Source: Datura wrightii
Taxonomy: Eukaryota > Streptophyta > Magnoliopsida > Solanales > Solanaceae
Assembly (NCBI GenBank): GCA_035772735.1
Contig: JASDFA010000010.1
Coordinates: forward strand, 138,341,001-138,405,000
Direction of reading: 5' to 3'
DNA: 64,000 bases
The notes beneath the pieces were generated by a model. That model was not told where the DNA came from and did not search any database. It saw only the letters and a program-made list of their open reading frames with translations. Position numbers and translations under genes: made by a program. Below, one piece after another: positions 33,054-43,175 of the stretch; the stretch's first letter is position 1; the number at the start of each line of letters is the position of its first letter.

Positions 33054-34186
33054 ATGACATCATGGAATATAGATGGGTTAAATGGTGGATACTCTTATTT
33101 TGGCGAATCTTGTCTGAATTGTGGAGGACCCCACTTATGGAAACACTGTAATACTTGTAATATATGCCATGGTCAAAATGGCCATTGGAATGGTTTCTCA
33201 AATGCACCCACTTGCAATATATGTGGAGGTCAAGATGGCCATTGGGATGGTTGTCCGAATGCATACTCCCCTCCCCCGAGCCCCTACTATGATCCTTCTG
33301 TTGTTTTTGCTAATTATAGGCATGATGAAAATGAGGACTTGGAACGCCAACTTCGAATAGAAGACATGCTAAAACAAATCCTTGAGCAAACAGAAGCAAT
33401 GAAGGAGGAGAGAGGTTTCAAAATAGAATTGATTAGGTTCAATGAGTTCTTAACTTTCACTAAAGATTTTTATATACGTTCTTCTATGGAAATAGAATGG
33501 AAATATAGAATTTTTTTTATTTTTAATTGAAGGAAGCATTGATAATTCAGCAAGAAGAAAATGGAGAGGCCCTAGAAGTTATAAGCGTCAAAATCACGGA
33601 GATGATGGCTGAGGCTGAAGCTTGTGGTAAATTTCAGGTAACGGTTTTAGGCGAAACTCAAGAGGAACTACAAGAAGAAGACAAGGGTGAATTTTTGGAA
33701 AAAGCCCAACAATTAGAATCTCTTGAGAGTCCCCGTGATTGTCTCACACATATAGCCAATCCATTTATGAAAGAAGAGATAGAGTACCTACCATTTAACA
33801 TTCATGAGGAGTTAGATGTTAATGTGGAGAAGGTATATACAAGTAAGAAAGTCAAGCAAAATGCAGTTTCATTGTTGAGGTGTATTGTACCCCACTCGAA
33901 TCATTTTTTGACATTGAGTTTGGTTGACAGCCTAGAACTAGAGTCTTCCAAACTTTTGGAGAAAGAAATAGAGGGGGAACAAGCCCCATATATTCTGAAA
34001 TTTGCTGATTCTGAAAGAAAGAATGACTTCACTTACTTAAGGGCCAATAAATGCCAAAGGTGACATCTACTGCTTGGTCCTTTTATTTTTTCACCACCAC
34101 CCCGGGAGCATATGAGAGAATTAGAGAAGAAATTAGGGGTGAGATTATATCCTCAAGGTGGAGGAAAAAGTGGTGAAACTTGATAC
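33054..34186 (+). pseudogene. N4 gag-like zinc-knuckle/coiled-coil gene, interrupted
   Basis: The ATG at 33054 begins MTSWNIDGLNGGYSYFGES. Three Cys clusters follow: CLNCGGPHLWKHC, CNICHGQNGHWNG and CNICGGQDGHWDGC. They are short CXXC-GG-H knuckles like those of Athila gag, the second lacking its final Cys. A Pro-rich linker and a Glu/Lys-rich coiled coil come next. An insertion of about 120 bp at about 33411-33532, absent in L2, breaks the frame; it has GT...AG borders. The frame then runs to a TGA at 34061, where L2 has Arg, and homology continues to about 34186. Length without the insert is about 330 residues. Role in packaging is inference. Confidence 0.7.
33411..33532 (+). other. AT-rich insertion with intron-like borders in N4 gag-like gene
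   Basis: About 118-122 bp absent from the L2 homologue. It can be read as GTTTCA...TTTTTAATTGAAG with a T-rich tract before the AG. No duplication or transposon end is evident. Its origin is unclear. Confidence 0.5.
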
Positions 34187-34216
34187 GTCGTGCCGCGATG
34201 TAAAATTAGGCGCTGA

Positions 34217-34232
34217 TTGGGAGGCAACCCAA
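34217..34232 (+). other. Conserved hairpin P0 in N4
   Basis: TTGGG-AGGCAA-CCCAA, preceded by GTGCCGCGATG and AGGCGCT. Confidence 0.65.
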
Positions 34233-34627
34233 GGGTACCATGGGTACCATTTTAATTTCTTGCGCTTGTGTTGATTTTATTTATTTTTCATCTTGTGTTG
34301 TATTGGTGGAAAGTCAAGCACAGATGGAGGGGAAGTCTGAGTACCCGTGGAGGAGGAAGCTAACAAGCATGGAAGAGAAAAAGTGTGGGGTCGAACACCC
34401 ACTGATACAAAGTTGAAGAAAAGCATGCTATTAGCTATGCCTAGAGGCCTCAGGGAGTATTTCTCATCCTGTTTAATTTTAATTTGATGCTATGAGGACA
34501 TAGCATGATTCAAGTGTGGGGTAAGAAAAATTTTAAAATTTTTGTGCTTAACGATTTTTGGTGAATGTAATGCTTGTGAGAAACATTTTGAAAAAAAAAA
34601 TTTTGTGAGTCAGGCATGACTTCATCA

Positions 34628-34663
34628 CCCGTTGGTTTTTCTTTTCGGTTCTTTTCCAACGGG
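34628..34663 (+). other. Conserved hairpin P1 in N4
   Basis: CCCGTTGG pairs perfectly with CCAACGGG across a 20-base loop containing TTTTCGGTTCTTTT. Confidence 0.65.
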
Positions 34664-34730
34664 GGGTTTTTGAACTGAAGAATAAAAATTTTTCTTTTTA
34701 TGTGTATAATGTTTTTAGTCATAGTTAGGG

Positions 34731-34778
34731 ACTATTTCTGACGATGGATGGATGACGACCGTCTTGAGGAAAATTAGT
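34731..34778 (+). other. Conserved hairpin P2 in N4
   Basis: GACTA/TAGTC and TTTC/GAAA pairings enclose GATGGATGGATGACGACCG. Confidence 0.6.
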
Positions 34779-36092
34779 CAGTAGGTTTTGGTTTTTGAAC
34801 CCGTAGCTAATCGATGGATTGATGTTCTTGTTATGTGCTATACATGATTGTAAGATACAAGTGTGGTTAGTGTTGAAGCATGTGAGAAGTGTATAACTTT
34901 GTTTGAGACACTTAGGCTCTTGAATTTGACTCAATGTGATGAAGCTTAATTTTGAATTCTTGTGATTAGCTGAATTAAGAGTCTGCGGAATGTGTCTTGA
35001 ACTGAGCATGTGTTGTGGGAGTGTAAGTTTTCGAATATTCCATGCTACCGTGGAGTGTCTAGAACTTTCCTGGTGTGTATATAAAACGAAATTAAGGATG
35101 TGAACTGTAGGAGATGATTTAGACATTTCTTTGAATGAACCTAATTTTTATCCCTCACTTTACCTACCTTGAATGTTGAATCCTAGTTAGCCCCATTGAG
35201 CCTTAAGCCTATTCTTCGATAGCTACAATATAAGCTTAATCCTTTTCTTTCATTAGCTTTGAATTTTATACAAAACTCTGAAGCGCTTAAGTGAAAAATT
35301 CCAAAGAGTGAAGGAGTGAGAAGCCTGAAAAAGAAGGAAAAGTAGAAGTTGTGAAAGTTGAGAAAATGACAGAGGGGCACTTGTGTGAAAATGGTTGATC
35401 ATTAGTAGGGAGTAAGAAAATAAATGAATGAAAAAAAATTGTTTAAGTACTCCTTACGACTAAGCTGAGTGTGCTTAAAGAAAGGGGAACAAGAAGAAAA
35501 AATATTCAGGATTTAAAAGAATGAGGGTGAAGTAAGAGAAGAGATGTCTTTAATGAAGGTTGAAGTTATTAAAAGCGCTTGGGAAAGTTAGCCACTATTA
35601 CTGGCCAGAATAGTACCTACCCCTCCCTTAGCTTACATTACAACCCATTAAGTCCTACTTGATCTTACGTTCAAACATCCTTAAATTAGTGGAGTAAAAC
35701 ACTAAGGGCAAGCTTATGGGTCACTACATGATGCATGTGAATTCTTTGTGAGAGCGAGCGTAATTTTTATTCATATACCCATACATGGTGTGATTTGAAG
35801 ATTCATGAGTTAAAATGGGTAACTCTCTTGTGGTGAGGGCACATGTTTAATGCAGGATAGCATTCATGTTGGATTTCTTGATCAGTTGATTTGCATGAGT
35901 TGCTTAGATTGAGAGTCAATTCTTGAGGTTAGGAAGTCTTAACATAGTTGTATTTCATTTCAATGATTAAATTGTGCATGCTCTATTTTTTGCTTGCTAT
36001 CTTAAACAGTCATTGTAGTCGTAGCTTGAATTGTCTTGCTAAATTAGCTATGTGTGAGTCTTCATGTGCATGATATGTAAAAGGTTTGTTTG

Positions 36093-36097
36093 AGGAT
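36093..36097. repeat. N5 target-site duplication, left copy (AGGAT)
   Basis: AGGAT precedes N5 and recurs at 45903-45907. N4 sequence resumes directly. Confidence 0.95.
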
Positions 36098-36344
36098 TGA
36101 TCTTGGGCAGATTTATATGCCCAAGTGATACTCAAACGTATCATTTTCGCCTTGTTTATTGTGTAATGTGTATACATTTTCATGTAATTGGCAATAAAAT
36201 GTGAATTTATACTAACCAACATGATTAGCATTGTTTTGTAGGTAAAACATGATTTTGAGGAGCTAAAATGCATGTTGGAACAATATCGGAGTTGGACTTG
36301 GATGCGAGCATGGAAAAGACATTGGACTGCACAATGTAAAGGGG

Positions 36345-36580
36345 CTCCACGATGGAGTCGTGCCACGCTACCATCGCGGAGGCACACTGCCTGGAGGGTG
36401 ATTTAATTATCAAATTCCAGTGGAGCCTCGCGATAGCTCCGTGGCATGGAGGCAAGCCACCGCATTGCATGCCGTGCCACGTTGAGGCTATATTCCCGGA
36501 CCCCAGATTTCCAGTGAGGGTCCGCGTCCACGCCGTGTCACGGAGGCAGTGCTCCGCGTTGGCCTCCGTGACACGTTGCT
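36345..36580 (+). repeat. CTCCGTG/CACGGAG palindrome segment in N5 U3
   Basis: Two diverged units, each with CCGTG(G/T)CACGGAGG, a CTCCGCGTTG-like stretch and CCGTGNCACGTTG. This segment has a second, internal homologue at 40365-40525. Confidence 0.85.
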
Positions 36581-36607
36581 TGTTATTCCGGGAAAAATTT
36601 CCACTAG

Positions 36608-36616
36608 TATAAATAG
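36608..36616 (+). promoter_or_regulatory. N5 5' LTR TATA box
   Basis: TATAAATAG 45 bp downstream of the U3 palindromes; also at 44983-44991 in the 3' LTR. Confidence 0.8.
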
Positions 36617-37533
36617 AACACTTAGGCTTATTTTTAATAAATTCAGACTTGGTGGAGCAAGGACGTGGGTTACAGGCAGTTGAGGGACGAAAAATCTAAG
36701 GGTTTTTCTCTCTTTCTTTCTTCTTTCAATCAATTGTTTGTATGATTAACACTTGTTTTAGGATGATTAATAAACAAATGAGTGGCTAATTCTCTTCCTT
36801 GCTGAGGTTATGAAGAATGGTGATGAATTTTGATTATTGAATTGTATGGTTTTTCATCTTCTTCTTCTATGTTGTTCTATTAATTCTTGTTTCTACTGCA
36901 TTAGTGTGTGGCCGACATTAATGTATATCTAAAAAGTCCGATTTCACTCGAGAAAGCATGAAATTGGAAAGTTGTGAATTAATAGGGTATTGTTCTTAAC
37001 TTGATTTGGGAAAATTGGGTTTTGATGTGCTTTCCTGATAGAAATATACTTGAAAACCGTATTAGTCAATTTAGGAACCGGAATTGTATTGCTAGGTCAT
37101 AAATTGCATTTGATCACCGAAATGTAGACGGATGATTTATGATTCTTCAGTGAGATTAAATACGAGAGTTTTAATCTCTAGGCTAATGTTCTTGGCTAGC
37201 AACTAGAAGAGAAGAATAACCAAATTATGATTATAATCAAGTTCATTACTTGTTCTTAACCTTGGCATGCTCATATCCATAGTTTCAATTCAAAGTTAAT
37301 AATTGTTAATAGTTTTAGTATCTAATTTATAAACAAAAATTATTTAACTTTTGGTTACGTTGTTGTCAACATATATTTAGAAGTAAGATAGAATATAGTA
37401 TACTTGAGCAATTTTACTTATCCAGAGTCTGCTTGGTTCGATACTTGGCTTACTTAGCCACTTTATTACTTGTTTGACCACGTGCACTTGCGTGTCGGTT
37501 TTTAACCCTATAGCAAACCACTGGACAAGTTTT

Positions 37534-37551
37534 TGGCGCCGTTGCCGGGGA
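37534..37551 (+). promoter_or_regulatory. N5 primer binding site (Asp tRNA type)
   Basis: TGGCGCCGTTGCCGGGGA, the established Athila-type primer site. Confidence 0.92.
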
Positions 37552-37668
37552 GACTAGGCAATTGGTGAAATTGTGTTAAGTGTAAATTTACTGTATTTTT
37601 GTTTTATTTTCTTAACTGTTGACAACTTGGTCTTAGCCTGTATTTTGCAGACTTGATTTCTGTGAACA

Positions 37669-39921
37669 CTGGCAAAGGACAAGGAGCTGGTGGAATCTTA
37701 TATAGAGCCTGAACGTGAATTTCATAGTAAACGCAGAGAAGCTCTACAAAAGAAGTTGCAGTTGCTCAGACAGACTATTATGGAGCAACAAAATCCACCA
37801 GTTGTGAGGGCAGTGTTAGTGCCCGACGAAGCAGCAGCAAGGCCGGTTCGCGAGGTGGCAATCCCACATGCCAACAATGTACATTCAAGTATCCGCAAAC
37901 CAGAGCCTGGAGGGAGATTTGAATTAAAGCAGAATATGGTGCAACTTTTGCACACAAGCGGGCAATTTACCGGTCTCCCTCATGAAGACCCACAACAACA
38001 TCTCCAGAACTTTTTGGAGATAAGTGACACTTATATACCCGCTGGAGTGTCACCTGATTATGTTCGACTCACACTATTTCCGTTTTCCTTACTTGGTGAA
38101 GCCAAGAGGTGGTTAAAAGCTAAACCACCAAATTCTATAGCAATGTGGGATGATCTAGCACGAAAGTTCTTGATAAGATTTTTTCCCTCTGGTAAAACAG
38201 CCAGACTTAGAAGTCAAATTCTAAGTTTCAAACAGAGGGAGGGAGAAAATTTATATCAAGCCTGGGAAAGATTTAAATCTATGTTGCGGGACTGTCCTCA
38301 TCATCATCAGTCCAATGAGGTGTTGGTACACACATTTATTGAGGGTTTGGAACCCCATACTAAAATTTTGTTAGACTCAGCAGCTGGAGGGCAAGCGATG
38401 GAAAAGACTTATGAGGAGCTGTACACTTTGCTCAACCGAATTTCACAGGGCAATCCAGAATGGAATGCTGATTCATCTCGAGGTGGAGCAAGGAAAGCAG
38501 CAGGAGTGCTTGAAGTGGATGGATTTACAGCTATCGCTGCACAGATAGCTGCCTTGCAGAATCAGTTGAACAACCACTTCAGCAACATGAACTTGAACCA
38601 GCCTTCAACTTCAGTCAATGCAGTCCAGCAAATGTGGTGTGAAGTGTGTGGAAGCAGTGAGCACTCAGCTGAGTGCTGTGGAGCAAACCCAGATTTGGTT
38701 AACTTTGTGGGCAATGAACAGAGAAATCAGCAGCAGTTTGGTAGCGGCTACAACTCAAATTGGAGGAACCATCCAAATTTTTCGTGGGGTAGCAATAACC
38801 AACAAGGCCAAAGTTCGGGTCAGGGTATGCACAGGAATCAAGGAGGGCGACAGAACTACCAATCTCAATTTAGAAATCACAATGCCCCTCCTCCACCACC
38901 ATCACCTACCATTGAGGAAATGTTCAAGACCATGATCGCTAATCAGGCGTAATTGCATACTGACTATGTTAAATTGGCAGCCGAAGTGAAGAACAATCAA
39001 TTAGCGACCAAGGCTCTTGAGTATCAATTTGGGCAGTTTGCTAGTGCCCAAAACACAAGGACCAGAGGAGGACTGCCTAGCGACACGGATCCTAATCCGA
39101 AGCAGGTGAATGCAGTGACCACAAGGAGTGGTTTGCAGCTAAAGGAGGTGGAACCGGAGAGATCACCTCAAAAGTCAGGAGCAGCAGATGTTGAGGAAGA
39201 ACAAAGTTCGGATAGGGGGAAGACCAAAGAAGCAGAATCAGAAAGACCTCCACCCCCGTTCCCTCAACGACTCAAGAAACACAAGGAGGAGGCGTGTTTC
39301 AAGAAATTTATGGAGGTGCTTAAACAGGTACATGTTAATTTACCTCTTGTTGATGTCTTGCAGGGAGTGCCAAAATATGCCAAATATATTACAGACATCG
39401 TGGCCAACAAAAGTCGTCTGACTGAATATGCCACGGTAGCTTTGATGGAGGAATGCACTTCCCGGATCCAAAATAGACTGCCTATGAAGTTAAAAGACCT
39501 TGGAAGTTTTACTATCCAGCTTACTATTGGGCAGAGTGTCCGAGCTCGTGGATTGTGTGACTTGGAGGCGAGCATAAATCTGATGCCATCTTCGGTATTC
39601 AGAAAGTTAGGTCTAGGGAGTCCTAGACCTACAACCGTAATCTTGCAGTTAGTAGACAGATCCTTAGCTAGGCCGGATGGCATTGTTGAGGATGTGCTTG
39701 TGCAAGTGGGATCCCTCATTTTTCCGATTGATTTTATTGTTCTAGATTTTGAACCAGACGCTGAAGTCCCATTTATTTTGGGACGACCCTTCATGGCAAC
39801 CGGGAAAGCATTAATCGACGTGGCTGCGGGTCAACTTACAATGCGAGCACATGACAAGGTAGAGGTGTTCGATGTATACAAAGCACCCAAGCTCCCGATG
39901 GTAATGAAGAACTCTCGGTGA
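37669..39921 (+). pseudogene. N5 gag-protease, one in-frame stop
   Basis: Structural polyprotein. No in-frame ATG lies near the start: a TGA at 37663 is followed by ACA then CTG (37669), and the same CTG context is found in N6, so CTG is my proposed start. The gag capsid domain shows LTLFPFSLLGEAKRWLKAKP, FLIRFFPSGKTARLRSQILS and YQAWERFKSMLRDCPHH (about residues 125-215). A zinc knuckle CEVCGSSEHSAEC follows near residue 325. A TAA at 38950 stands where N6 has Gln. The frame then continues into a retropepsin (active site LCDLEASINLMP, with Glu where N6 has Gly) and the flap/hydrophobic part VPFILGRPFMATGKALIDVA. A one-base deletion relative to N6 near 39900 ends the frame early. No RT follows. 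Confidence 0.9.
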
Positions 39922-40101
39922 TCAATGTAATTGATCATGGGAATGCTAAACAATTGAATGATTCCCGAGAGTTGATGGGAAGACCACCAGATAAAGGTGA
40001 GCACTACTGGGGGGAGGACAATGATCGTAAAAAATTGTCCATCACCCTAGTGGATAATTGAGCATAAAGGACGTCGAGCCGCAACGGTAAACCAGGCGCT
40101 G

Positions 40102-40119
40102 CACGGGAGGCAACCCGTG
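40102..40119 (+). other. Conserved hairpin P0 in N5
   Basis: CACGGG-AGGCAA-CCCGTG, a perfect 6-bp stem, preceded by GAGCCGCAACGGTAAACC and AGGCGCT. Confidence 0.75.
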
Positions 40120-40364
40120 AAAAATATTTTTTTTCTTTTGTTTAGTAAAGTGTAAATAGTTTTTATTTCAATTTTTCTTTTTCTTGAGTTAGTACAAATT
40201 TTTCGTTTTAGTTAATATTTTTCATTTTAGTTAGGGAAATCTATTAATCTAACCAATTTTGTTTAGTAAGGTGATTTTCAGGTCAAACGGAGAAAAATAT
40301 GCGTGGAATCGTGAAGGAAAAGGCAAGGTATGAAAAAATGAATAAAATGAAGAGACAGTGCACT

Positions 40365-40525
40365 GGGGCGATGGCTCCGTGTCACGGAGGTGGACAACCG
40401 TGTTACCCTCCGTGACACGTTGAGGTTAAATCTGCATTTTCTTAAAAATTCTAGAGAACCATCGCGATAGCTCCGTGTCACGGAGGAGGGGCTCCGCGTT
40501 ACCCTCCGTGACACGTTGCCCTATA
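40365..40525 (+). promoter_or_regulatory. N5 internal copy of U3 palindrome segment
   Basis: Two units of about 115 bp with GCTCCGTGTCACGGAGG, GGCTCCGCGTTACCC and CTCCGTGACACGTTG. The second unit aligns with U3 from about 36510 to 36585. It lies roughly 900 bp upstream of the ORF2 ATG. I propose an internal enhancer/promoter; no perfect TATA box follows (the nearest is CCTATATTTTG at 40520-40530). Confidence 0.7.
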
Positions 40526-40715
40526 TTTTGTGACGGGTCCCACCGGGTTGCCGGGTGACCCGCGTATTCCCTTCATTTTAAACCTCGATTTTAGGCCCCT
40601 TTTCCTCATTTTCTCTTTTCTCTGCGACCAAACACCCATATTTCCCTCTCCCAACCAACGTGCCATGGTAGTAAGCAAAGAAATTGTCAAGTTTCTTCGA
40701 TTATTCAACTTAAAG

Positions 40716-41422
40716 GTATGTTTTCCTCTTCTCTCTCAAGTTTTTGTCTATTTTAGTCGAATTTGAGCATGGGAGGTGAGATATATCACCCTAAGTCGTA
40801 ATTTAGCATGAAATTGATTTATTCTTTGATTGATAAATGTTCGAGATGTTGTAATACGCGTTTGAACTTGTCGATTGCGTGAATGATTCAAATTCAATTG
40901 TGAAATTCAATTCTAGGGCTTGGGTTGTTGAAATCGAATTGGGTAACTTGGTAAATGTGTGAATTATACGCCGGGGTGTGCTTGTACATTGAGAATAAGT
41001 CGTTGTAAATATTGTGTGAATGTAATAGACGACGAATTCTCGGGTTCTTGGGAAAAATGTGAAAAGTGTTCGAATTGGTTGGTTACATAGATTCATGTGT
41101 ATATAGAATTTTGGTTGTTGTTTTTTGTTTTGTTGTTTTCATTGCTAAGTGCGAAGGTTGAATTGATAGCGATGGTAGGATTGGGATTAGCTGTATGAAG
41201 TCTAAGTAGTACGCTAAAGTTATACTGTCGAAATTTTTTTTTGTGAACACACTAAGCATAAATTGTATAGTTGTTTGTTTTTCATGTAAATTAAGTGATC
41301 CTTGCCGTAGTATCGTAACTGCAGCTAAGGACTAAGTGTGGGGTAAACTTAGTTTAACCCGACCTTAGCCGAAGTTAACATGCATTTAGCTTGACATGGT
41401 GCTTGTTTATTTGTGTTGACAG
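40716..41422 (+). other. N5 predicted leader intron of ORF2
   Basis: Donor TTAAAG|GTATGTTTTC and acceptor TTGTGTTGACAG| bracket 707 bp ending five bases before the ORF2 ATG. N6 has the same sites 711 bp apart. A purine-tract copy (AAGTGTGGGGTAA, 41334-41346) lies inside. Confidence 0.55.
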
Positions 41423-41427
41423 GTACA

Positions 41428-42648
41428 ATGGCAAGTAGGCAGGATAAGGGTAAAGGTGCTTCTACTTCAGGCACCGGGAGAAAATGACTTAGACTAGGCA
41501 CAGCAGTCCCAGCTGCACCAGCTGTTCCGCGTGGCCAACGCCGCCAGTACGGAACGAGGTGGGTAACCGATGAAGGGAAGAAGTGGTACGCTAAACACAA
41601 GGAAAATAAATACTTCCCTGAGGAGCATATTGCATGGGAACCACTAGCACAGGAGTTCCCCCGCATAGTGCAGAGGATCGAGGCAGCTGGGCTCAACTTC
41701 ATATTTCAGGAGCCCAAGGAGTGCAACTTACATTTAGTCCGGGAGTTCTATGCAAATTGGAACCCGGCAATCAGAAGCCACACAATAAAGATCAGAGGGC
41801 AGATTGTCACTCTGGAACCCCAGCAATTAAATGCCATCATTGGAGCGCGGGACACAGACGCCCACATTCTTCGCCAGCTGAATATCACCCCACCATATGC
41901 CGATATTAGACGCACTTTGTGTGGGGCTCGATCCACAGCCAGATGGAGCAAACATAAGGAGAGGGGTTACCACCAGACTCTGCTGTATTCTCAAATGAAC
42001 AGGGAGGCAAGAATTTGGCTGAAAATAGTTTGTTCGTGCCTGATCCCGGGGGTGCACATGACGGATGTGACCCGGGATCGTGTGTGCCTGGTGTATGCCC
42101 TGATGAAAGGGCTAGAGATTAATGTTGGGGCGGTCATCATATCCGCCATGAAGAGAGCCCGACTACACCAGGGCCACAGGTATGGGTTCGGAGGACTTAT
42201 CACCACCTTCCTCCGGGGCCTCGATGTCGAGGAAGAGGCTTTGGACTACATCCCGCAGTTGGAGCGGAGGGCCCTTGATGTGACCAAAACTAAGGCCCCC
42301 AACACCACACACGGGCCAGTGCTGACACTTGGCGAGCGACATGCTCGTGACGATCAGTACATGGAATGAATGTTTGGTCTGCAAATGCTGCAGCTTCGGA
42401 TTGGTGGGAGACCAGCCACGGAGGATGAATTATGGCAGCTAGAGATGGATTACCCATTTGGCAAAAACGCCAGAGCTTTGTGCCAGGTGGGGCTAGCATT
42501 TGTAGAGCCCACTGACGATGATGTCCCCACGGACGAGGAGACACGTCGGGAGGACTCCGATGTGGAGTCCGATGACGACGATGGAGGTGACTCGGACATG
42601 GGCGATGAGGCAGCAGCACCGGATGAAGAAGTCGAATATTTCGACTGA
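41428..42648 (+). pseudogene. N5 ORF2: putative plant transposon protein family, two stops
   Basis: The frame matches N6 ORF2 along its full length. A TGA at codon 20 (41485-41487) and another at 42367-42369 inactivate it. Conserved blocks are HLVREFYANWNPAIRSHTIK, LEPQQLNAIIGARDTDAHIL, LKIVCSCLIPGVHMTDVTRD and GLEINVGAVIISAMKRARL, with an acidic tail. See the N6 copy for family discussion. Confidence 0.85.
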
Positions 42649-43067
42649 TCAGGGAGTGCCACCACCCAATTTTGTGATTTTAAATTTTTGTGAACACTGG
42701 GGACAGTGTTCGATTTAAGTGTGGGGTGGGAAGTAGTTAGGTGCTGGGGCTAGGCTGGTTTGCTTGTATGTTCTTTCCTCTATTTGTTTTGTATGTTTAA
42801 GTTTCCCTGTGTTTGTGAAGTGCAAACTGGTTTGTATCTGTATATATTTGTGGTAATTGATGATGTGTGTTGTGAAATGTTGTGGTTTGCCAGCTAAGTC
42901 TGTAAAAATTTTTGTAAATATTTTCTTATGTTTTTTTCTCTATCGAAATGATCGATATTTTTAATATTTTTGCGAAAATATTTTGTACATATTAAAATAT
43001 TTTGTAAATATTTTTCCATCGAAATGATCGATGTTTTGCAAAAATTTTTCGATTTTTATTTTTGGGT

Positions 43068-43102
43068 TTCTCGGAGTTTGTTTTCGGTTCTTTTACCGAG
43101 AA
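43068..43102 (+). other. Conserved hairpin P1 in N5
   Basis: TTCTCGG pairs perfectly with CCGAGAA around a loop with TTTTCGGTTCTTTT. Confidence 0.7.
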
Positions 43103-43137
43103 TAGTCCTATTGAACCGATGTCATAGTTAGTGACCG

Positions 43138-43175
43138 TTCCCTATGATGGATGGATGACGACCGTCTTAAGGGAA
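43138..43175 (+). other. Conserved hairpin P2 in N5
   Basis: TTCCC pairs with GGGAA around TATGATGGATGGATGACGAC and CGTCTTAA. Confidence 0.65.

Larger units (their letters stand above)
34187..36092 (+). other. N4 3' non-coding region
   Basis: About 1.9 kb without a credible ORF, collinear with L2 3741-5682. It holds P0 (34217-34232), purine-tract copies (34381-34392 and 34512-34525), P1 (34628-34663), P2 (34731-34778), the TCTAGAACTTTCCTGG block and a block TTACAACCCATTAAGTCCTA. N5 is inserted at its end. Confidence 0.7.
36098..37527 (+). repeat. N5 5' LTR
   Basis: 1430 bp from TGATCTTGGGCAG to CACTGGACA, with few visible differences from the 3' LTR. U3 has CTCCGTG-type palindromes (36345-36580) and TATAAATAG at 36608-36616. 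Confidence 0.95.

Noticed and set aside
37722..37955. Antisense Cys-rich ORF over gag
   Set aside because: Shadow of the conserved gag frame; its conservation in N6 follows from gag itself.
42290..42665. Ser/Pro-rich ORFs opposite to ORF2 of N5 and N6
   Set aside because: They are antisense shadows of the acidic ORF2 tail and the purine-rich codons there.
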